In this document: positions 46,671 through 57,443 of the stretch, piece after piece
Layout of the letters: every line of letters starts with the position of its first letter
Position numbering within the stretch: the first letter of the stretch is position 1
Origin: Hyphomicrobiales bacterium
GTDB lineage: Bacteria > Pseudomonadota > Alphaproteobacteria > Rhizobiales > Aestuariivirgaceae
Direction: 5' to 3'
Assembly: GCA_016792865.1 (NCBI GenBank)
Contig: JAEUMJ010000075.1
Location: 1-64,000 of the forward strand
Length of the DNA: 64,000 nucleotides
Notes under the pieces: model-generated
What the model was told of the DNA's origin: nothing
Seen by the model: the letters and a program-made list of their open reading frames with translations, nothing else
The model's database searches: none
Made by a program: the position numbers and the translations under genes

Positions 46671-46958
46671 GTGCACACGTTCGGAAACTGCACGCGCGTC
46701 AGTTCCGGCCTGAACCTTTGGCTGCACGGGGCATTGCACATGAATGTCCATGCTCACCGACGGCGGCCCTTCACGATTCCGGATATTCCGTGGCGCGTGT
46801 TGTGCGCGATGCCCACATGCACCCACGCAGGATGCATCGTGCACTGGAACAGTTTCGAGAAGTGCTGGGATTGCCCTTGCCATGGCTCACAATTCGCACC
46901 AGACGGCGAAGTACTGAACGGTCCTGCCGTCACACCCCTGCAACGCATGTCGGGCTAG
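46671..46958 (+). pseudogene. Remnant of a Rieske [2Fe-2S] domain
   Basis: Only about 45 residues are recognisable: [10 protein letters not shown] and [16 protein letters not shown] keep both Rieske cluster motifs (CxH and CxxH), followed by [10 protein letters not shown]. This is the extreme C-terminus of the FAD-dependent oxidoreductases that end in a Rieske domain, or of a similar protein. The bases before it do not encode the expected upstream strands in any frame, and no FAD domain is present. A 5'-truncated gene is the best explanation; a very small independent Rieske protein is less likely. Confidence 0.6.
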
Positions 46959-46967
46959 CCTGTCGGG

Positions 46968-47019
46968 CGTCTCCCGTCTGCCTGTCCCGTCAGCCTGTCT
47001 GGTCCGCCTGTCCCGCCGC
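46968..47019. repeat. Short 13-bp tandem repeat
   Basis: Four imperfect copies of a 13-base unit resembling CCTGTCCCGTCAG (46968, 46981, 46994 and 47007). The repeat lies between the Rieske remnant and the sulfotransferase gene. It looks like a minisatellite made by slippage; no function is evident. Confidence 0.6.
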
Positions 47020-47064
47020 GCAAGCTGTCATGAAACAGAAACACGGCGTAGCAATAAGGGCCTC

Positions 47065-47679
47065 ATGCCGATCTTCCGGGTGCAAGACAAGAACGTCCTC
47101 TATATTCACGTGCCGAAAACCGGTGGCACGTCGGTTGAGGCCGTCATGGGCCATCTGGCACCATTGGGCATGCACAACAAGGGCAAGTACCTCGTTCGGC
47201 CGGCACGCTGGTGTCCCCTTGCACGGTCGGTGCCCTTTCAGCATTTCCATCGGGCGTGGCTGGAGGAAATCTTCGCCCCCGGCTTCATCGACTACGCGTT
47301 CATGATGGTGCGGGATCCGGTCGAGCGCATGAAATCCGAGTACCGTCACGCGCGCGCCAGGAACAGGACCATTGCGCGCCTGTCCTTCGACAACTGGCTT
47401 GCGCTCTCCCTGAACCTCGCCAGGGTCTCGCCGCACTACAGCAACAACCACTTCATGCCTCAGGCATCATTCGAATGCCTCAATGCCGATGTGTTCAGGT
47501 TTGAGGACGGATTGATGAAAGCCCTGCGGCGGGTCTCCGACCGGATCGGAATCGGATGCCCGAACGACATTCCCCACGAACGGCGTGGCGGCGATATGGA
47601 CATTTCGGTCTCCAGACGGTCCCGCGAGCTGGTGCGGAGCTTCTTCGCGCCTGACTACGAACGTTATGGCTACGCCTGA
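47065..47679 (+). CDS. Sulfotransferase family protein
   Basis: 204 residues. The 5'-phosphosulfate loop HVPKTGGTSV (about 15-24) and the 3'-phosphate motif VRDPVERMKSEYRHA (about 82-96) identify a PAPS-dependent carbohydrate sulfotransferase fold (Sulfotransfer_2 type). FQHFHRAWLEE and HYSNNHFMPQ are acceptor-site segments. It probably sulfates a surface glycan or a signal molecule. No PAPS-making genes are adjacent. The start ATG at 47065 is the first in frame. Confidence 0.82.
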   Translation: MPIFRVQDKNVLYIHVPKTGGTSVEAVMGHLAPLGMHNKGKYLVRPARWCPLARSVPFQHFHRAWLEEIFAPGFIDYAFMMVRDPVERMKSEYRHARARNRTIARLSFDNWLALSLNLARVSPHYSNNHFMPQASFECLNADVFRFEDGLMKALRRVSDRIGIGCPNDIPHERRGGDMDISVSRRSRELVRSFFAPDYERYGYA

Positions 47680-47707
47680 TGCGAACGCTGGCCCCGCCGC
47701 GTCCGGC

Positions 47708-48892
47708 CTATTGATCCGGCGTGTTGGGCGCGATGGAGGAGCCGCTTTCAATTGCATCGGACGGGTGCAGGACCACGACATCTCCTTCTGACAATCCGGA
47801 GCGGACCTCTGCGTACTCATCATTGCGCCGCCCCAGAACCACGTCCTGCCGCTTTGCCGTTCCGTTGTCATCGCGATAGACCGACCAGGCATCGCCCTGC
47901 CGGAACAGGGCCGCGACCGGAACCGCGACAAGGTTCTCGCCCCGCCAGACCGTGATGTTGACAATGACACGAAAACCATCGCCCAACCCCGGCGGGGGCT
48001 GCGGTTCCGCAAGATCGAGGATGACCGGAACCCGCTGCTCCTCAATCCCCAGCGCCGATGTCTTGGTGATGGCCGAGGGTTCAATGCGGCGTACCTTGGC
48101 CGTGAGCGGAGCGCCGCCCCAGTTTTCAATCAGGGCTTCCGCTCCGGGGCGGATTTCGGCGACATCGCGGGAGAGGAAGTCGGCGGTGATCTCGATGTCG
48201 GCAGGATTGCCGATCGTGAGGAGGGGCGTGCCAGCCTGGACCACCTGCTCGCTTTCCGCCAGGACGCGCAGGATGCGCCCGCTGACCGGAGACTTGATAT
48301 CGGTGCAACAGGTCTCGTCACTGACCGCCGCTTCGATGAGGGCAGCCTCCGCCCGTTCGAGTTCGCGCTCCCGCACGCTGAGGGAAGCCTTGGCGCTGTC
48401 GAGATTGGCGCTGCCTGTATCGACGGCGAGCCGTGCCTTGTCGCGCGCACTCTCCGAGATCGTGCCCCGGCTTGCCAGCCGCTCAGCGCGGGAAAGCTCG
48501 GTGCGGAGGTAGGCGAGTTGCGCCTCTGCCTGCTTTACCTCTGCTGCGGCGAGATCAACGCCCGCCCTCGCGGATGCGGCGGTCGCTTCGGCGGCGCGGC
48601 GCAGGCGCACATCAAGCAGGCCGGGGGCCACGGGGCGGATGGAGACAATGGCCTCGCCCTTGCCGATGGCGTCACCGGCATGACGGTCGATGCGCAGGGT
48701 TTGCCCGGCAATGGGAGAGGACACCGTATAGACCTCACGGATGCGGGCCTTGCCCTCTTCCGCAATGGTCACGGTGATGTCCCGCCTGGCGATCTTCGTC
48801 GCTTCCACCGCAATCGGCCTTGGCCACAGCGCCCAGGCGAGTGCTGCGACAGTGGAGACTGCGATCAGTATGGTGACAATCCGGCGAAGCAT
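47708..48892 (-). CDS. HlyD/MacA-type periplasmic adaptor subunit
   Basis: 394 residues. An N-terminal anchor (MLRRIVTILIAVSTVAALAWAL), a barrel-sandwich/lipoyl half (VSSPIAGQTLRIDRHAGDAIGKGEAI), a coiled-coil hairpin (about 95-185), the second lipoyl half (IKSPVSGRILRVL) and a beta-barrel domain follow in order. It should link the adjacent ABC permease to an outer-membrane channel. It starts one base after the permease stop. Third gene of the leftward exporter operon. Confidence 0.9.
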   Translation of the reverse strand: MLRRIVTILIAVSTVAALAWALWPRPIAVEATKIARRDITVTIAEEGKARIREVYTVSSPIAGQTLRIDRHAGDAIGKGEAIVSIRPVAPGLLDVRLRRAAEATAASARAGVDLAAAEVKQAEAQLAYLRTELSRAERLASRGTISESARDKARLAVDTGSANLDSAKASLSVRERELERAEAALIEAAVSDETCCTDIKSPVSGRILRVLAESEQVVQAGTPLLTIGNPADIEITADFLSRDVAEIRPGAEALIENWGGAPLTAKVRRIEPSAITKTSALGIEEQRVPVILDLAEPQPPPGLGDGFRVIVNITVWRGENLVAVPVAALFRQGDAWSVYRDDNGTAKRQDVVLGRRNDEYAEVRSGLSEGDVVVLHPSDAIESGSSIAPNTPDQ

Positions 48893-48893
48893 G

Positions 48894-51257
48894 TCATTCC
48901 CTCGTCTTCAATACTTCTATCATGTCCAGCCGGTCGATGCGCCTGCGGACGATGAGGCCCGACACCGCTGCCGCCGCAAAGACGATCAGGCTTGCCCAGG
49001 CATATACATTGCGGTTCACCACCAGCGGCACGCGGTACAGCTCGGTCTTGAATCCCTCGGTCATGACATAGGCAAAGGTGTAGCCGATGCCCCAGCCCAG
49101 CGGCTGCGCCATCAGGACAACGATTGCCAGCTCGCCCAGCAGGAGGCTGGAAATCTCCGCCTTGGTGAAACCGAGGACACGGAGGCTCGCCATCTCGCGT
49201 CCCTGTTCGGAAAGCGAGATGCGGGCGAAGTTATAGACAACGCCGAAGGCGATGATTGCGGCGAGTGCGGCATAGACGCTGATCATGATGGTGACGTTCT
49301 GGGCCAGCGTCTCCCGGAATTTCTGCAAGGCGATGTATTGCAGCGATATGAAGCCGGCAGCGGGTGTCTCCTTCAGCGTGGCGAAAAGCCCGTCCCGCTT
49401 CCCGGCATCAAGCGCAATGTAGGTGCCGCTGATCACCGGAGACTCTCCCAGCAGACTGTTCATGGCCTCGATCTCCATGTAGGCGGTCAGGCCGATGAAA
49501 CCGGTGACGATGGACGACACCGGAACACGGTGATGCTCCCGCCGCCCTTCCAGAACCTCGATCGTCACCATGTCGCCGGTGCGGAGACGGAGCAGGCGGG
49601 CGAGGCTGTCGGACATCACCACGCCGTGACGGGGCAGCACCACCGGCCTGAGATCGCCATCGAGAACCTGCGCCAGCGTTGCATCCTGCCGTCGGCCCAC
49701 CAGCGACACGCGTCGTTCAACCGGGCCATTCCTGAACTTCACGGCCACGGCACGGAAAGGCTCCGCCTGCATCACGCCCGGCAAGCGCCGCACGGCAAAA
49801 AGTGCGGATTGCGGACGGGCCTCCGTGAAGGTGATGGCGGCGTCCTGACGGTCGCTTCGCCGGAAGGTCACATCGATCATGTGGTCGATGGAACCGAAAG
49901 ACCAGAGCGAGCCGACGAGAATGGCAACCGAAAGTGACACACCCAGCACGCTGCTTGCGGTGCGGAACGGCCAGTGGGTGAGGTGACGGGTCACCATCAC
50001 CGCTGACTGGCTGAAGCGGATGCGGAGATCCGGCAATCCATCAAGCATTCTCCGGTATTTCTGGGGCGCGGGCGGCGACATGGCGACCGCAGGCGAGAGC
50101 CAGGCGACTTCGCGAACCGCGTTCACCGCGCCGAAGAGGGCCGCGGCATAGGTTGCGCCGGCAGCTGTGCCGTAGACGGCGGGATTGCGGGTGAAGACAA
50201 GGAACGGAAAGCTGAAGAACTTGGCATAGAGCTTGGCCATGCCCGCCCCCAGCCAGATCCCCGCCACAAGGCCGATCGCAATGCCCGCGAGTGCAATGAG
50301 GGTGACGAAACCGCCATAGTGGCGCACCACCGCGAAGGAGGAATAGCCCATGGCCTTCAGGAGGCCGATCTGTTCGCGCTCCAGCGAGATGAGGCGTGAA
50401 AGCGTCATGTTGACGAGGAAGGCCGAAACCAGCAGGAAAATCGGCGGCAGGATGCGGCTCATGGAACGGAGCTGCTGCAACTCGGCATCAAGGAACGCGT
50501 GCGATTGCTGGTCCTTCCGCCTGTAGGCGCCCTGTCCGCCATACCTGTCGAGGAGATTGTCGAGCGATGCAATCACGGTATCCGGATTCACGCCCCGCAC
50601 CAGGCTGAGCGACAGCGAGTTGAAGGCTCCGTCAAGATCGTAGGACGGACCCAGAACCACCTCCGGCAACCAGAGAATGCCGAAGCGCCTTTCGTCCGGC
50701 ATCAGGGCGCCGGGCCCGAGCGTGTAGATGAATTCCGGGGACAGGGCGGTGCCACTGATGCGGATGTCGCGCTGCCGGCCATTGATCAGCACACGGATCA
50801 TGCTGCCTTCCGCAAGGCCATGCGCCTTGGCAAAGCCCGAACTGGCGACGGCCTCGCCCGCCTGCGGGTCCGGCAGGCGGCCGCTGCGCAGGTAGATGCG
50901 GTTCAGGACTTGCCGCCCGCCTTCCGGCAGGGAAACGAGCAGGACGGAGGCGGGTTCCGACATGCCCGGCATATCGGCCAGTGCAATCTTCTCGATCCGT
51001 GTCTCGACTGCGGCGACGCCATTGATCGCCTCGGCGTCACGCTTCAAGGCAAGCGGGGCGCGTGTCAGCCCGGCAAAGACATCGGCAAAGTGATTGGCCT
51101 CGTAGTAACGCTCGCGCGTGGCCGACAGGGATTGATAGGCGCCCACGCCCAGAACCAGTGTGGCAACACCTGCGGCCATCACCAGCGCAATGGCGAGCGC
51201 CTGCGGCCACAGGCGGCGGAGGTCGCGCAGCATCTTGATGTCCAGCGCGCGGATCAC
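48894..51257 (-). CDS. ABC transporter permease, MacB/FtsX type with duplicated domains
   Basis: 787 residues with two FtsX-type units: an N-terminal helix ([23 protein letters not shown]), a large periplasmic domain, three helices around 265-390 ([26 protein letters not shown]), then a second copy (about 430-787; [44 protein letters not shown] in pieces). This size is typical of permeases working with one ATPase and a HlyD-type adaptor. The substrate is probably a lipid or small hydrophobic molecule. Its start overlaps the ATPase stop by four bases. Confidence 0.88.
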   Translation of the reverse strand: MIRALDIKMLRDLRRLWPQALAIALVMAAGVATLVLGVGAYQSLSATRERYYEANHFADVFAGLTRAPLALKRDAEAINGVAAVETRIEKIALADMPGMSEPASVLLVSLPEGGRQVLNRIYLRSGRLPDPQAGEAVASSGFAKAHGLAEGSMIRVLINGRQRDIRISGTALSPEFIYTLGPGALMPDERRFGILWLPEVVLGPSYDLDGAFNSLSLSLVRGVNPDTVIASLDNLLDRYGGQGAYRRKDQQSHAFLDAELQQLRSMSRILPPIFLLVSAFLVNMTLSRLISLEREQIGLLKAMGYSSFAVVRHYGGFVTLIALAGIAIGLVAGIWLGAGMAKLYAKFFSFPFLVFTRNPAVYGTAAGATYAAALFGAVNAVREVAWLSPAVAMSPPAPQKYRRMLDGLPDLRIRFSQSAVMVTRHLTHWPFRTASSVLGVSLSVAILVGSLWSFGSIDHMIDVTFRRSDRQDAAITFTEARPQSALFAVRRLPGVMQAEPFRAVAVKFRNGPVERRVSLVGRRQDATLAQVLDGDLRPVVLPRHGVVMSDSLARLLRLRTGDMVTIEVLEGRREHHRVPVSSIVTGFIGLTAYMEIEAMNSLLGESPVISGTYIALDAGKRDGLFATLKETPAAGFISLQYIALQKFRETLAQNVTIMISVYAALAAIIAFGVVYNFARISLSEQGREMASLRVLGFTKAEISSLLLGELAIVVLMAQPLGWGIGYTFAYVMTEGFKTELYRVPLVVNRNVYAWASLIVFAAAAVSGLIVRRRIDRLDMIEVLKTRE

Positions 51258-51970
51258 CAGCTCACCTCCGATGGTTCCTTGCGGCTGCTGTTCCTGATCT
51301 CCCTGGCGATGGTGCCGTTGGCGAAATGCACCACGCGGTCCGCAATCTCTGCAATCGCGGCATTGTGCGTGATGACCAGCGTCGTGGCTCCTGTTTCGGC
51401 GTTGGCTCGGGTCAGTGCTTCGAGAACCCTGATGCCGGTTCTGGAGTCGAGCGCACCGGTTGGCTCGTCACAGAGCAGCACGTCGGGACGCTTCGCAATC
51501 GCCCGCGCGATGGCGACGCGCTGCTGCTCCCCGCCCGATAGCTGGGCCGGGAAATGATCCATCCGGCCCTCAAGCCCCACCAGTGCCAGGGCGTCTTCGG
51601 GGCGCATGGGCGCCGTGGCGATTTCCGTCACCAGGCGGACATTCTCGACTGCCGTGAGGCTGGGCACCAGATTGTAGAACTGGAAGATGAAGCCCACATG
51701 ATCCCGCCGGTAGCGGGTGAGCGCGGCCTCGCTGGCTCCGGTCAGGTCATGGTCGCGGAAGCGGGCATGGCCCGAAGTCGCCCGGTCAAGTCCGCCGATG
51801 ATGTTGAGAAAGGTGGATTTGCCGGAACCGGAGGGGCCGAGGATGACGATGAATTCCCCCGACCGGGCCTCGAAGTTCACGCCGCGCAATGCCTGCACCT
51901 CAACCTCCCCGCTCCGGTAGGTCTTGCACAGGTTGCTGACGCGGAAGACAGGGCCAGGTCCGTTTTCCAT
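51254..51970 (-). CDS. ABC transporter ATP-binding protein, LolD/MacB type
   Basis: 238 residues from ATG 51970. Walker [14 protein letters not shown]-loop FQFYNLVP, signature [14 protein letters not shown], Walker [12 protein letters not shown] and switch His in VITHN are intact. It powers the MacB/FtsX-like permease encoded next. The frame extends to 52126, but that part is Pro/Gly-rich and lacks conserved residues. First gene of the exporter operon, divergent from the GGDEF-EAL gene. Confidence 0.92.
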   Translation of the reverse strand: MENGPGPVFRVSNLCKTYRSGEVEVQALRGVNFEARSGEFIVILGPSGSGKSTFLNIIGGLDRATSGHARFRDHDLTGASEAALTRYRRDHVGFIFQFYNLVPSLTAVENVRLVTEIATAPMRPEDALALVGLEGRMDHFPAQLSGGEQQRVAIARAIAKRPDVLLCDEPTGALDSRTGIRVLEALTRANAETGATTLVITHNAAIAEIADRVVHFANGTIAREIRNSSRKEPSEVSW

Positions 51971-52204
51971 CGCCCAGCCATTACCACGAAAGGCATCCGC
52001 CGGGTTGATGTTGATCAACATGGCGACCGGCCCGGCCCGGCCCCCTCCGGGGGCTGCGGAAGGCAGGTTTTTCGGCCCTGCTGTTGCCGGACCAGCTTCA
52101 TTCCGGTCAACCTGGTGCAATATCAAAGATGCCCGCGATTCACTGCCTTTATGTCTGCGTTAGGGATTGCGCCCTAAGCAGGAATTTCCAGAGAAGAGGG
52201 GAAA

Positions 52205-54364
52205 GTGAAGAGCAGGGCACCACGTAACTTCATCGTGCTGATCTTATTGCCGCTCTTCCTCACGACCCTTGGTACAACCTTCGTTAGCCTGAAGATGCTT
52301 GATGGCATATCCGAGGCTGTGGACCGTCAGGAAATGCAGCGAAGCTGGGAGGCGGTGAACTCCGCATTCAGCTCGGCCGGGCAGCAGATTTCCGCCCTCA
52401 TCGTGGACAACGCCCGCTGGGATGACGCCGCCCAGCACACCGGCGACACGGTGGACCAGCAATGGGTCTTCGACAACTGGGGCACGACCACTTCGGATTC
52501 CAACTACGACACCGTGTTCGTGCTGTCGCCGCAGGGCAAGGTGTTGTCTGCCTACCACAAGGGTGAAGTGACGGACCTCGATCCCAGCACGTATTTCGGC
52601 GGATCCTTCCGGCGCCTGATTTCCTCCACGCCTGCCAAGGCAGCCCAGTTCAGGGCCATTTCAACGCTCGCATGGACGCAGGACGGCCTGACCGTCGTGG
52701 CCGCAGCCCCGATCATTCCCTACACGCCGGAAGATATCGATCCGGACCGGCAGTACAACAAGCTGGTCATTTCACGCTCGATGGACAGTGCCCACCTCGC
52801 AAAGCTCAGCAGGCAATATGTCGTCGATGGCCTGCGCGTGCATCAGTTGCGGGATGCAGTGAAGGATTCTGTCGCCATCTTCGACAACTGGGGTGCGCCC
52901 ATAGCGACGGTGACATGGAAGCCGCGCAGCCCCGGCGATGCAGCGCGACGCAGCTACACCTCGCTGGCGTTCTCGTCGGTGATCGCCATGATCCTGGTGC
53001 TCCTGCCCATATCCATTGTCCATGCCCGTACCATGCGCCGCATGCAGGCCAACGAACGACGCGAGCGGCAGGCAGCGCGGGAGGATTCCCTGTCCGGACT
53101 TCCCAACCGCCTCGGCCTTTCGGAACGCCTGCACGAGCAACTGGCAATCGCGGGCGGGCCCCACGTATCGCTGCTCTTCATCGATCTCGATGGCTTCAAG
53201 ATGATCAACGATGCCTATGATCACGAGACGGGAGACCGGCTCATCCGCGCCATTGCGGCCGGCCTGAAGGTGCTGGCGCGGAACCAGCATTTCGTTGCGC
53301 GCCTCGGCGGCGATGAGTTCGGCATACTCATGGTGAGTGAAAACGCCCGCGTCGCCTCGGAGTCTTTGGCCCAGAGCATTCTCGATTTCGTGAAGGAACC
53401 CTTCGAGGTGGATGGCCGTGTCGCGTCCATCGGGGCCAGCATCGGCATTTCCGACAACCTTTCGGAGGCCATGGACCCGAACGAACTGATGCGCCGGGCC
53501 GACATCGCCATGTATGATGCCAAGGACCGCGGCGGCAACCGCTTCAGGCGCTTTGTGCCGGCCCTCGATACGCGGCGGAACGAGAACCTGGAGATCGCGG
53601 CAGAACTCCGCTCCTTCATCGAGCGGGGCGAGGTGGGCCTGGCCTTCCAGCCCATCGTGAATTCCAAGTCCCACGAGGTGGTGGGCGTCGAGGCGCTGGC
53701 CCGCTGGCCGCAGGCTTCCGGGCGCATGGTCACTCCCGACAGGTTCATCGCCGTGGCCGAGGAATTCGGACTGATCGGCAGCCTGAGCACGCTGTTGCTC
53801 AAGAAGGCGTGCAAGGAGGTTCGCCATCGCCCGGACCTCAATCTCTCGGTCAATGTCTCGCCGCTCCAGATCGGTGACTCCCGTTTTGTCCCCGATCTTC
53901 TCCAGACCCTTCGCGATCATTCCTTCCCCGCCCGGCAACTGGAAATCGAACTGACCGAGGGCGTGCTCGTCAAGAATCCCAAGCGCACCCAGAAGGTCGT
54001 GCGCGAGTTGCAGGAACACGGCATCACCGTTTCGCTCGACGATTTCGGTGCAGGCTATGCCAGCATCGGCTACCTGCGCGAATTCGGCTTCAACAAGGTG
54101 AAGCTCGACCGCAGCCTGACCCAGGCAATCGAGAGCGACGTTGCCGTGCAGAAGATCGTGCAGGGCACAGTGCTGATTGCCCGCGGCATGCAGGCGGGCA
54201 TTGTTGCGGAAGGGGTTGAGACAGAGGCACAGGCCCAGCTGATGCGGCTGGCCGGATGCGACCTGCTGCAAGGCTATCATTTCGGCAAGCCGGTCGAGGC
54301 TCTTCCCGCTGTCCGCCCGTCCGGCGCAGCGGCGCCATCCCCGCTGCATGTGTTTGGGGCCTGA
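52205..54364 (+). CDS. CHASE4-GGDEF-EAL protein (cyclic di-GMP turnover)
   Basis: 719 residues with a GTG start at 52205 after AGAGGGGAAA. An N-terminal membrane helix (9-28), a periplasmic CHASE4 sensor domain (about 35-250, DNARWDDAAQHTGD), a second helix (about 253-275), GGDEF (about 295-455, active site RLGGDEFG at 366-373) and EAL (about 465-705, GVEALARW with Glu496). Both catalytic motifs are intact, so it may make and degrade c-di-GMP, with balance set by the sensor. The DDFGAGYAS metal motif is also present. Confidence 0.93.
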   Translation: MKSRAPRNFIVLILLPLFLTTLGTTFVSLKMLDGISEAVDRQEMQRSWEAVNSAFSSAGQQISALIVDNARWDDAAQHTGDTVDQQWVFDNWGTTTSDSNYDTVFVLSPQGKVLSAYHKGEVTDLDPSTYFGGSFRRLISSTPAKAAQFRAISTLAWTQDGLTVVAAAPIIPYTPEDIDPDRQYNKLVISRSMDSAHLAKLSRQYVVDGLRVHQLRDAVKDSVAIFDNWGAPIATVTWKPRSPGDAARRSYTSLAFSSVIAMILVLLPISIVHARTMRRMQANERRERQAAREDSLSGLPNRLGLSERLHEQLAIAGGPHVSLLFIDLDGFKMINDAYDHETGDRLIRAIAAGLKVLARNQHFVARLGGDEFGILMVSENARVASESLAQSILDFVKEPFEVDGRVASIGASIGISDNLSEAMDPNELMRRADIAMYDAKDRGGNRFRRFVPALDTRRNENLEIAAELRSFIERGEVGLAFQPIVNSKSHEVVGVEALARWPQASGRMVTPDRFIAVAEEFGLIGSLSTLLLKKACKEVRHRPDLNLSVNVSPLQIGDSRFVPDLLQTLRDHSFPARQLEIELTEGVLVKNPKRTQKVVRELQEHGITVSLDDFGAGYASIGYLREFGFNKVKLDRSLTQAIESDVAVQKIVQGTVLIARGMQAGIVAEGVETEAQAQLMRLAGCDLLQGYHFGKPVEALPAVRPSGAAAPSPLHVFGA

Positions 54365-54409
54365 CGCGGCAAGAGGAGAGGTGGAAGCTTCCTTTGCACT
54401 CGCGCGCGA

Positions 54410-54427
54410 TGGAAAGTTCGTTGCCGT
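54410..54427 (+). promoter_or_regulatory. Shared upstream motif (hupS copy), candidate activator site
   Basis: TGGAAAG-TTC-GTTGCC-GT at 54410-54427 matches, apart from the three-base spacer and one later base, a motif upstream of the second hup promoter (58243-58260). It lies 84 bases before the GG of the sigma-54 site. A weaker GTGGAAG copy sits 28 bases further up at 54381. Candidate site for a HoxA/HupR-type enhancer-binding protein. Confidence 0.5.
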
Positions 54428-54492
54428 CATGGCCGAGGGCGAGACAACGTGAATTCCCTTGAAAACCGGGCCATCGGGCCGGCGGCAGCAAC

Positions 54493-54508
54493 TGGCATCA
54501 CAGTTGCA
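54493..54508 (+). promoter_or_regulatory. Sigma-54 promoter of hupS
   Basis: TGGCAT-CACAG-TTGCA has the invariant GG and GC dinucleotides ten bases apart and lies 63 bases before the hupS start. Sigma-54 transcription of hupSL is established in Rhizobium and Rhodobacter relatives. Confidence 0.82.
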
Positions 54509-54570
54509 ATGACTCCCCCCAGGCGATTGCGCGCGCAATCAGCCCCACAAAAAAGGCGGAGGATCCAGCA

Positions 54571-55644
54571 ATGATGGAAAGTTTCTATGATGTCATGCGA
54601 CGGCAGGGCATCTCGCGCCGGAGCTTCCTCAAGTTCTGCAGTCTGACGGCAGCGTCACTGGGGCTTGGGCCAAGCTTCGCCCCAACCATTGCCAATGCCA
54701 TGGAAAACAAGCCGAGGCTTCCGGTTCTCTGGCTGCATGGCCTTGAATGCACCTGCTGCTCGGAAAGCTTTATCCGCTCCGCCCATCCACTGGTGAAGGA
54801 TGTGGTGCTGTCGATGCTCTCGCTTGACTACGACGACACGATCATGGCGTCCGCCGGGCATCAGGCCGAAGCCATCGTCACCGAGATCGTGGAGAAGTAC
54901 AAGGGCAACTACATCCTTGCCGTGGAGGGCAATCCGCCGCTCAACGAAGACGGCATGTTCTGCATCATCGGCGGGAAGCCCTTCGTGGAACAGCTTCGTT
55001 ATGCCGCTTCCAATGCCAAGGCCATCATATCCTGGGGCTCCTGCGCCTCGTGGGGTTGCGTGCAGGCGGCACGCCCGAACCCGACGCGCGCCACCCCCGT
55101 GCATCAGGTGATTACCGACAAGCCCATCATCAAGGTGCCGGGGTGCCCGCCCATCGCCGAGGTGATGACGGCGGTCGTCTCCTACATCCTGACCTTCGAG
55201 CGCTTCCCGGAACTGGATCGCCAGGGCCGCCCGAAGATGTTCTATAGCCAGCGCATTCACGACAAGTGCTACCGCCGCCCGCACTTCGACGCCGGCCAGT
55301 TCGTCGAGACCTGGGATGACGAGGGGGCACGCAAGGGCTACTGCCTCTACAAGATGGGCTGCAAGGGTCCGACGACCTACAACGCCTGTTCGACCGTGCG
55401 CTGGAACGGCGGCCTGTCCTTCCCCATCCAGTCGGGTCACGGCTGCATTGGCTGTTCCGAGGACGGCTTCTGGGACAAGGGCGGCTTCTACGACCGCCTC
55501 ACCAACATTCACCAGTTCGGCATTGAAGAGAATGCCGACAAGATCGGCATGGCAGCCGCCGGCGTGGTCGGTGCGGCGGCTGTTGCCCACGCGGCGGTTT
55601 CCGCCATCAAGCGCGCCCGTGACAATGGAGACAAGCAGTCATGA
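54571..55644 (+). CDS. hupS: Uptake [NiFe] hydrogenase small subunit
   Basis: 357 residues. The Tat signal has the twin-arginine motif ISRRSFLKF (Arg16-Arg17), so the folded dimer is exported to the periplasmic side. Cluster ligands are seen in LECTCCSES (proximal), [10 protein letters not shown], the [11 protein letters not shown] medial/distal region and [16 protein letters not shown]-terminal membrane anchor ([18 protein letters not shown]) attaches the enzyme next to cytochrome b. GGAGG precedes the ATG. First gene of the sigma-54-driven hupSLC operon. Confidence 0.97.
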   Translation: MMESFYDVMRRQGISRRSFLKFCSLTAASLGLGPSFAPTIANAMENKPRLPVLWLHGLECTCCSESFIRSAHPLVKDVVLSMLSLDYDDTIMASAGHQAEAIVTEIVEKYKGNYILAVEGNPPLNEDGMFCIIGGKPFVEQLRYAASNAKAIISWGSCASWGCVQAARPNPTRATPVHQVITDKPIIKVPGCPPIAEVMTAVVSYILTFERFPELDRQGRPKMFYSQRIHDKCYRRPHFDAGQFVETWDDEGARKGYCLYKMGCKGPTTYNACSTVRWNGGLSFPIQSGHGCIGCSEDGFWDKGGFYDRLTNIHQFGIEENADKIGMAAAGVVGAAAVAHAAVSAIKRARDNGDKQS

Positions 55645-57434
55645 CCATCCAGACTCCCAACGGTTTCACGCTCGACACCAGCGGCAAGCGTGTGGTCGTC
55701 GATCCGGTGACGCGCATCGAAGGTCACATGCGCTGCGAAGTGAATGTGAACGACCAGAACATCATCACCAACGCCGTCTCCACCGGGACCATGTGGCGCG
55801 GCCTTGAGGTGATCCTCAAGGGCCGCGACCCGCGCGACGCCTGGGCCTTCGTGCAGCGCATCTGCGGCGTCTGCACCGGAACGCATGCGCTCACCTCGGT
55901 GCGCGCGGTGGAGGATGCGCTGGGCATCACCATTCCGGAGAATGCCAACTCGATCCGCAACATCATGCAGCTCACGTTGCAGGTGCACGATCACCTCGTG
56001 CACTTCTACCATCTGCATGCGCTTGACTGGGTGAACCCGGTCAATGCGCTGAAGGCCGATCCGAATGCGACCAGCCTCTTGCAGCAGTCGGTGTCGCCTT
56101 CGCATCCCAATTCGTCTCCGGGCTATTTCCGGGACGTGCAGAACCGCCTGAAGAAGTTCGTTGAATCGGGCCAGCTCGGCCCCTTCAAGAACGGCTACTG
56201 GACCAATCCGGCCTACCTTCTTCCGCCGGAAGCGGATCTCATGGCCGTGACGCACTATCTGGAAGCCCTCGACTTCCAGAAGGAAATCATGAAGATCCGC
56301 ACCGTGTTCGGCGGCAAGGATCCGCATCCGAACTGGATCGTGGGCGGCGTGCCCTGCGCCATCAACATCGACGGCGTCGGTGCGGTGGGTGCCATCAACA
56401 TGGAACGCCTCAACCTTGTCAGCTCGGTCATCAATGCCACGATCGAGTTCGTGAACAATGTCTATATCCCGGACATCGTGGCCATCGGCGGCCTCTACAA
56501 GGGCTGGCTCTATGGCGGCGGCCTGTCAGGCAAGAACGTGCTTGCCTACGGCGACATTCCCGACAATGCCAACAACTACGAAACCGCCAACCTGATGATG
56601 CCGCGCGGCGCCATCATCAACGGAAACCTGAAAGAGGTCTTCCCCGTAGATCTCCGCAATCCGGACGAGATCCAGGAATTCGTGCCGCATAGCTGGTACA
56701 GCTATGCCGACGAGAAGAAGGGTCTCCACCCATGGGACGGCGAGACCACCCCGAAGTTCGAGCTTGGCCCGAACACGGTCGGCTCCAGGACGAACATCCA
56801 GCAGATCGACGAGAACGGAAAGTATTCGTGGATCAAGGCGCCGCGCTGGAAGGGACATGCGATGGAAGTGGGTCCGCTCGCCCGTTACGTCGTGGGCTAT
56901 GCCGCTGGCCACACCGAGATCACCGACCAGGTGAAAGACCTGCTGGGCCGCCTGAATGCGCCTGTCGATGCGCTCTTCTCAACTCTCGGACGCACGGCGG
57001 CGCGCGCACTCGAATGCCAGTGGGCGGCCTACAAGATGCGCTACTTCATGGACAAGATGATCGCCAACCTGAAGGCGGGCGATTCAGCGACGGCCAACAC
57101 CACCAACTGGGATCCCTCCACCTGGCCGAAGGAGGCGAAGGGCGTGGGCTTCACGGAAGCGCCGCGTGGTGCGCTCGCGCACTGGATCAAGATCAAGGAC
57201 ACCCGGATCGACAACTACCAGTGCATCGTGCCGACCACATGGAACGGTTCTCCCCGCGACAACGAGGGCAACATCGGTGCCTTTGAGGCGGCTCTGATGA
57301 ACACCAAGGTGGAAGTCCCGGAGGAACCGGTCGAAATCCTGCGCACGCTGCACAGCTTCGATCCCTGCCTTGCCTGCTCCACCCACGTCATGAGCGAGGA
57401 CGGGCAGGAACTCACGCAAGTGCGCGTGCGCTAG
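55641..57434 (+). CDS. hupL: Uptake [NiFe] hydrogenase large subunit
   Basis: 597 residues carrying the NiFe site. The N-terminal ligand pair is in [10 protein letters not shown] (Cys75 and Cys78) and the C-terminal pair in DPCLACSTH (Cys576 and Cys579). The precursor ends in a 15-residue tail after His582, which the HupD protease removes after nickel insertion. Overlaps hupS by four bases. Group 1 membrane-bound uptake type; it oxidises H2 and feeds electrons to HupC. Confidence 0.98.
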   Translation: MTIQTPNGFTLDTSGKRVVVDPVTRIEGHMRCEVNVNDQNIITNAVSTGTMWRGLEVILKGRDPRDAWAFVQRICGVCTGTHALTSVRAVEDALGITIPENANSIRNIMQLTLQVHDHLVHFYHLHALDWVNPVNALKADPNATSLLQQSVSPSHPNSSPGYFRDVQNRLKKFVESGQLGPFKNGYWTNPAYLLPPEADLMAVTHYLEALDFQKEIMKIRTVFGGKDPHPNWIVGGVPCAINIDGVGAVGAINMERLNLVSSVINATIEFVNNVYIPDIVAIGGLYKGWLYGGGLSGKNVLAYGDIPDNANNYETANLMMPRGAIINGNLKEVFPVDLRNPDEIQEFVPHSWYSYADEKKGLHPWDGETTPKFELGPNTVGSRTNIQQIDENGKYSWIKAPRWKGHAMEVGPLARYVVGYAAGHTEITDQVKDLLGRLNAPVDALFSTLGRTAARALECQWAAYKMRYFMDKMIANLKAGDSATANTTNWDPSTWPKEAKGVGFTEAPRGALAHWIKIKDTRIDNYQCIVPTTWNGSPRDNEGNIGAFEAALMNTKVEVPEEPVEILRTLHSFDPCLACSTHVMSEDGQELTQVRVR

Positions 57435-57443
57435 GAGGCCGCC

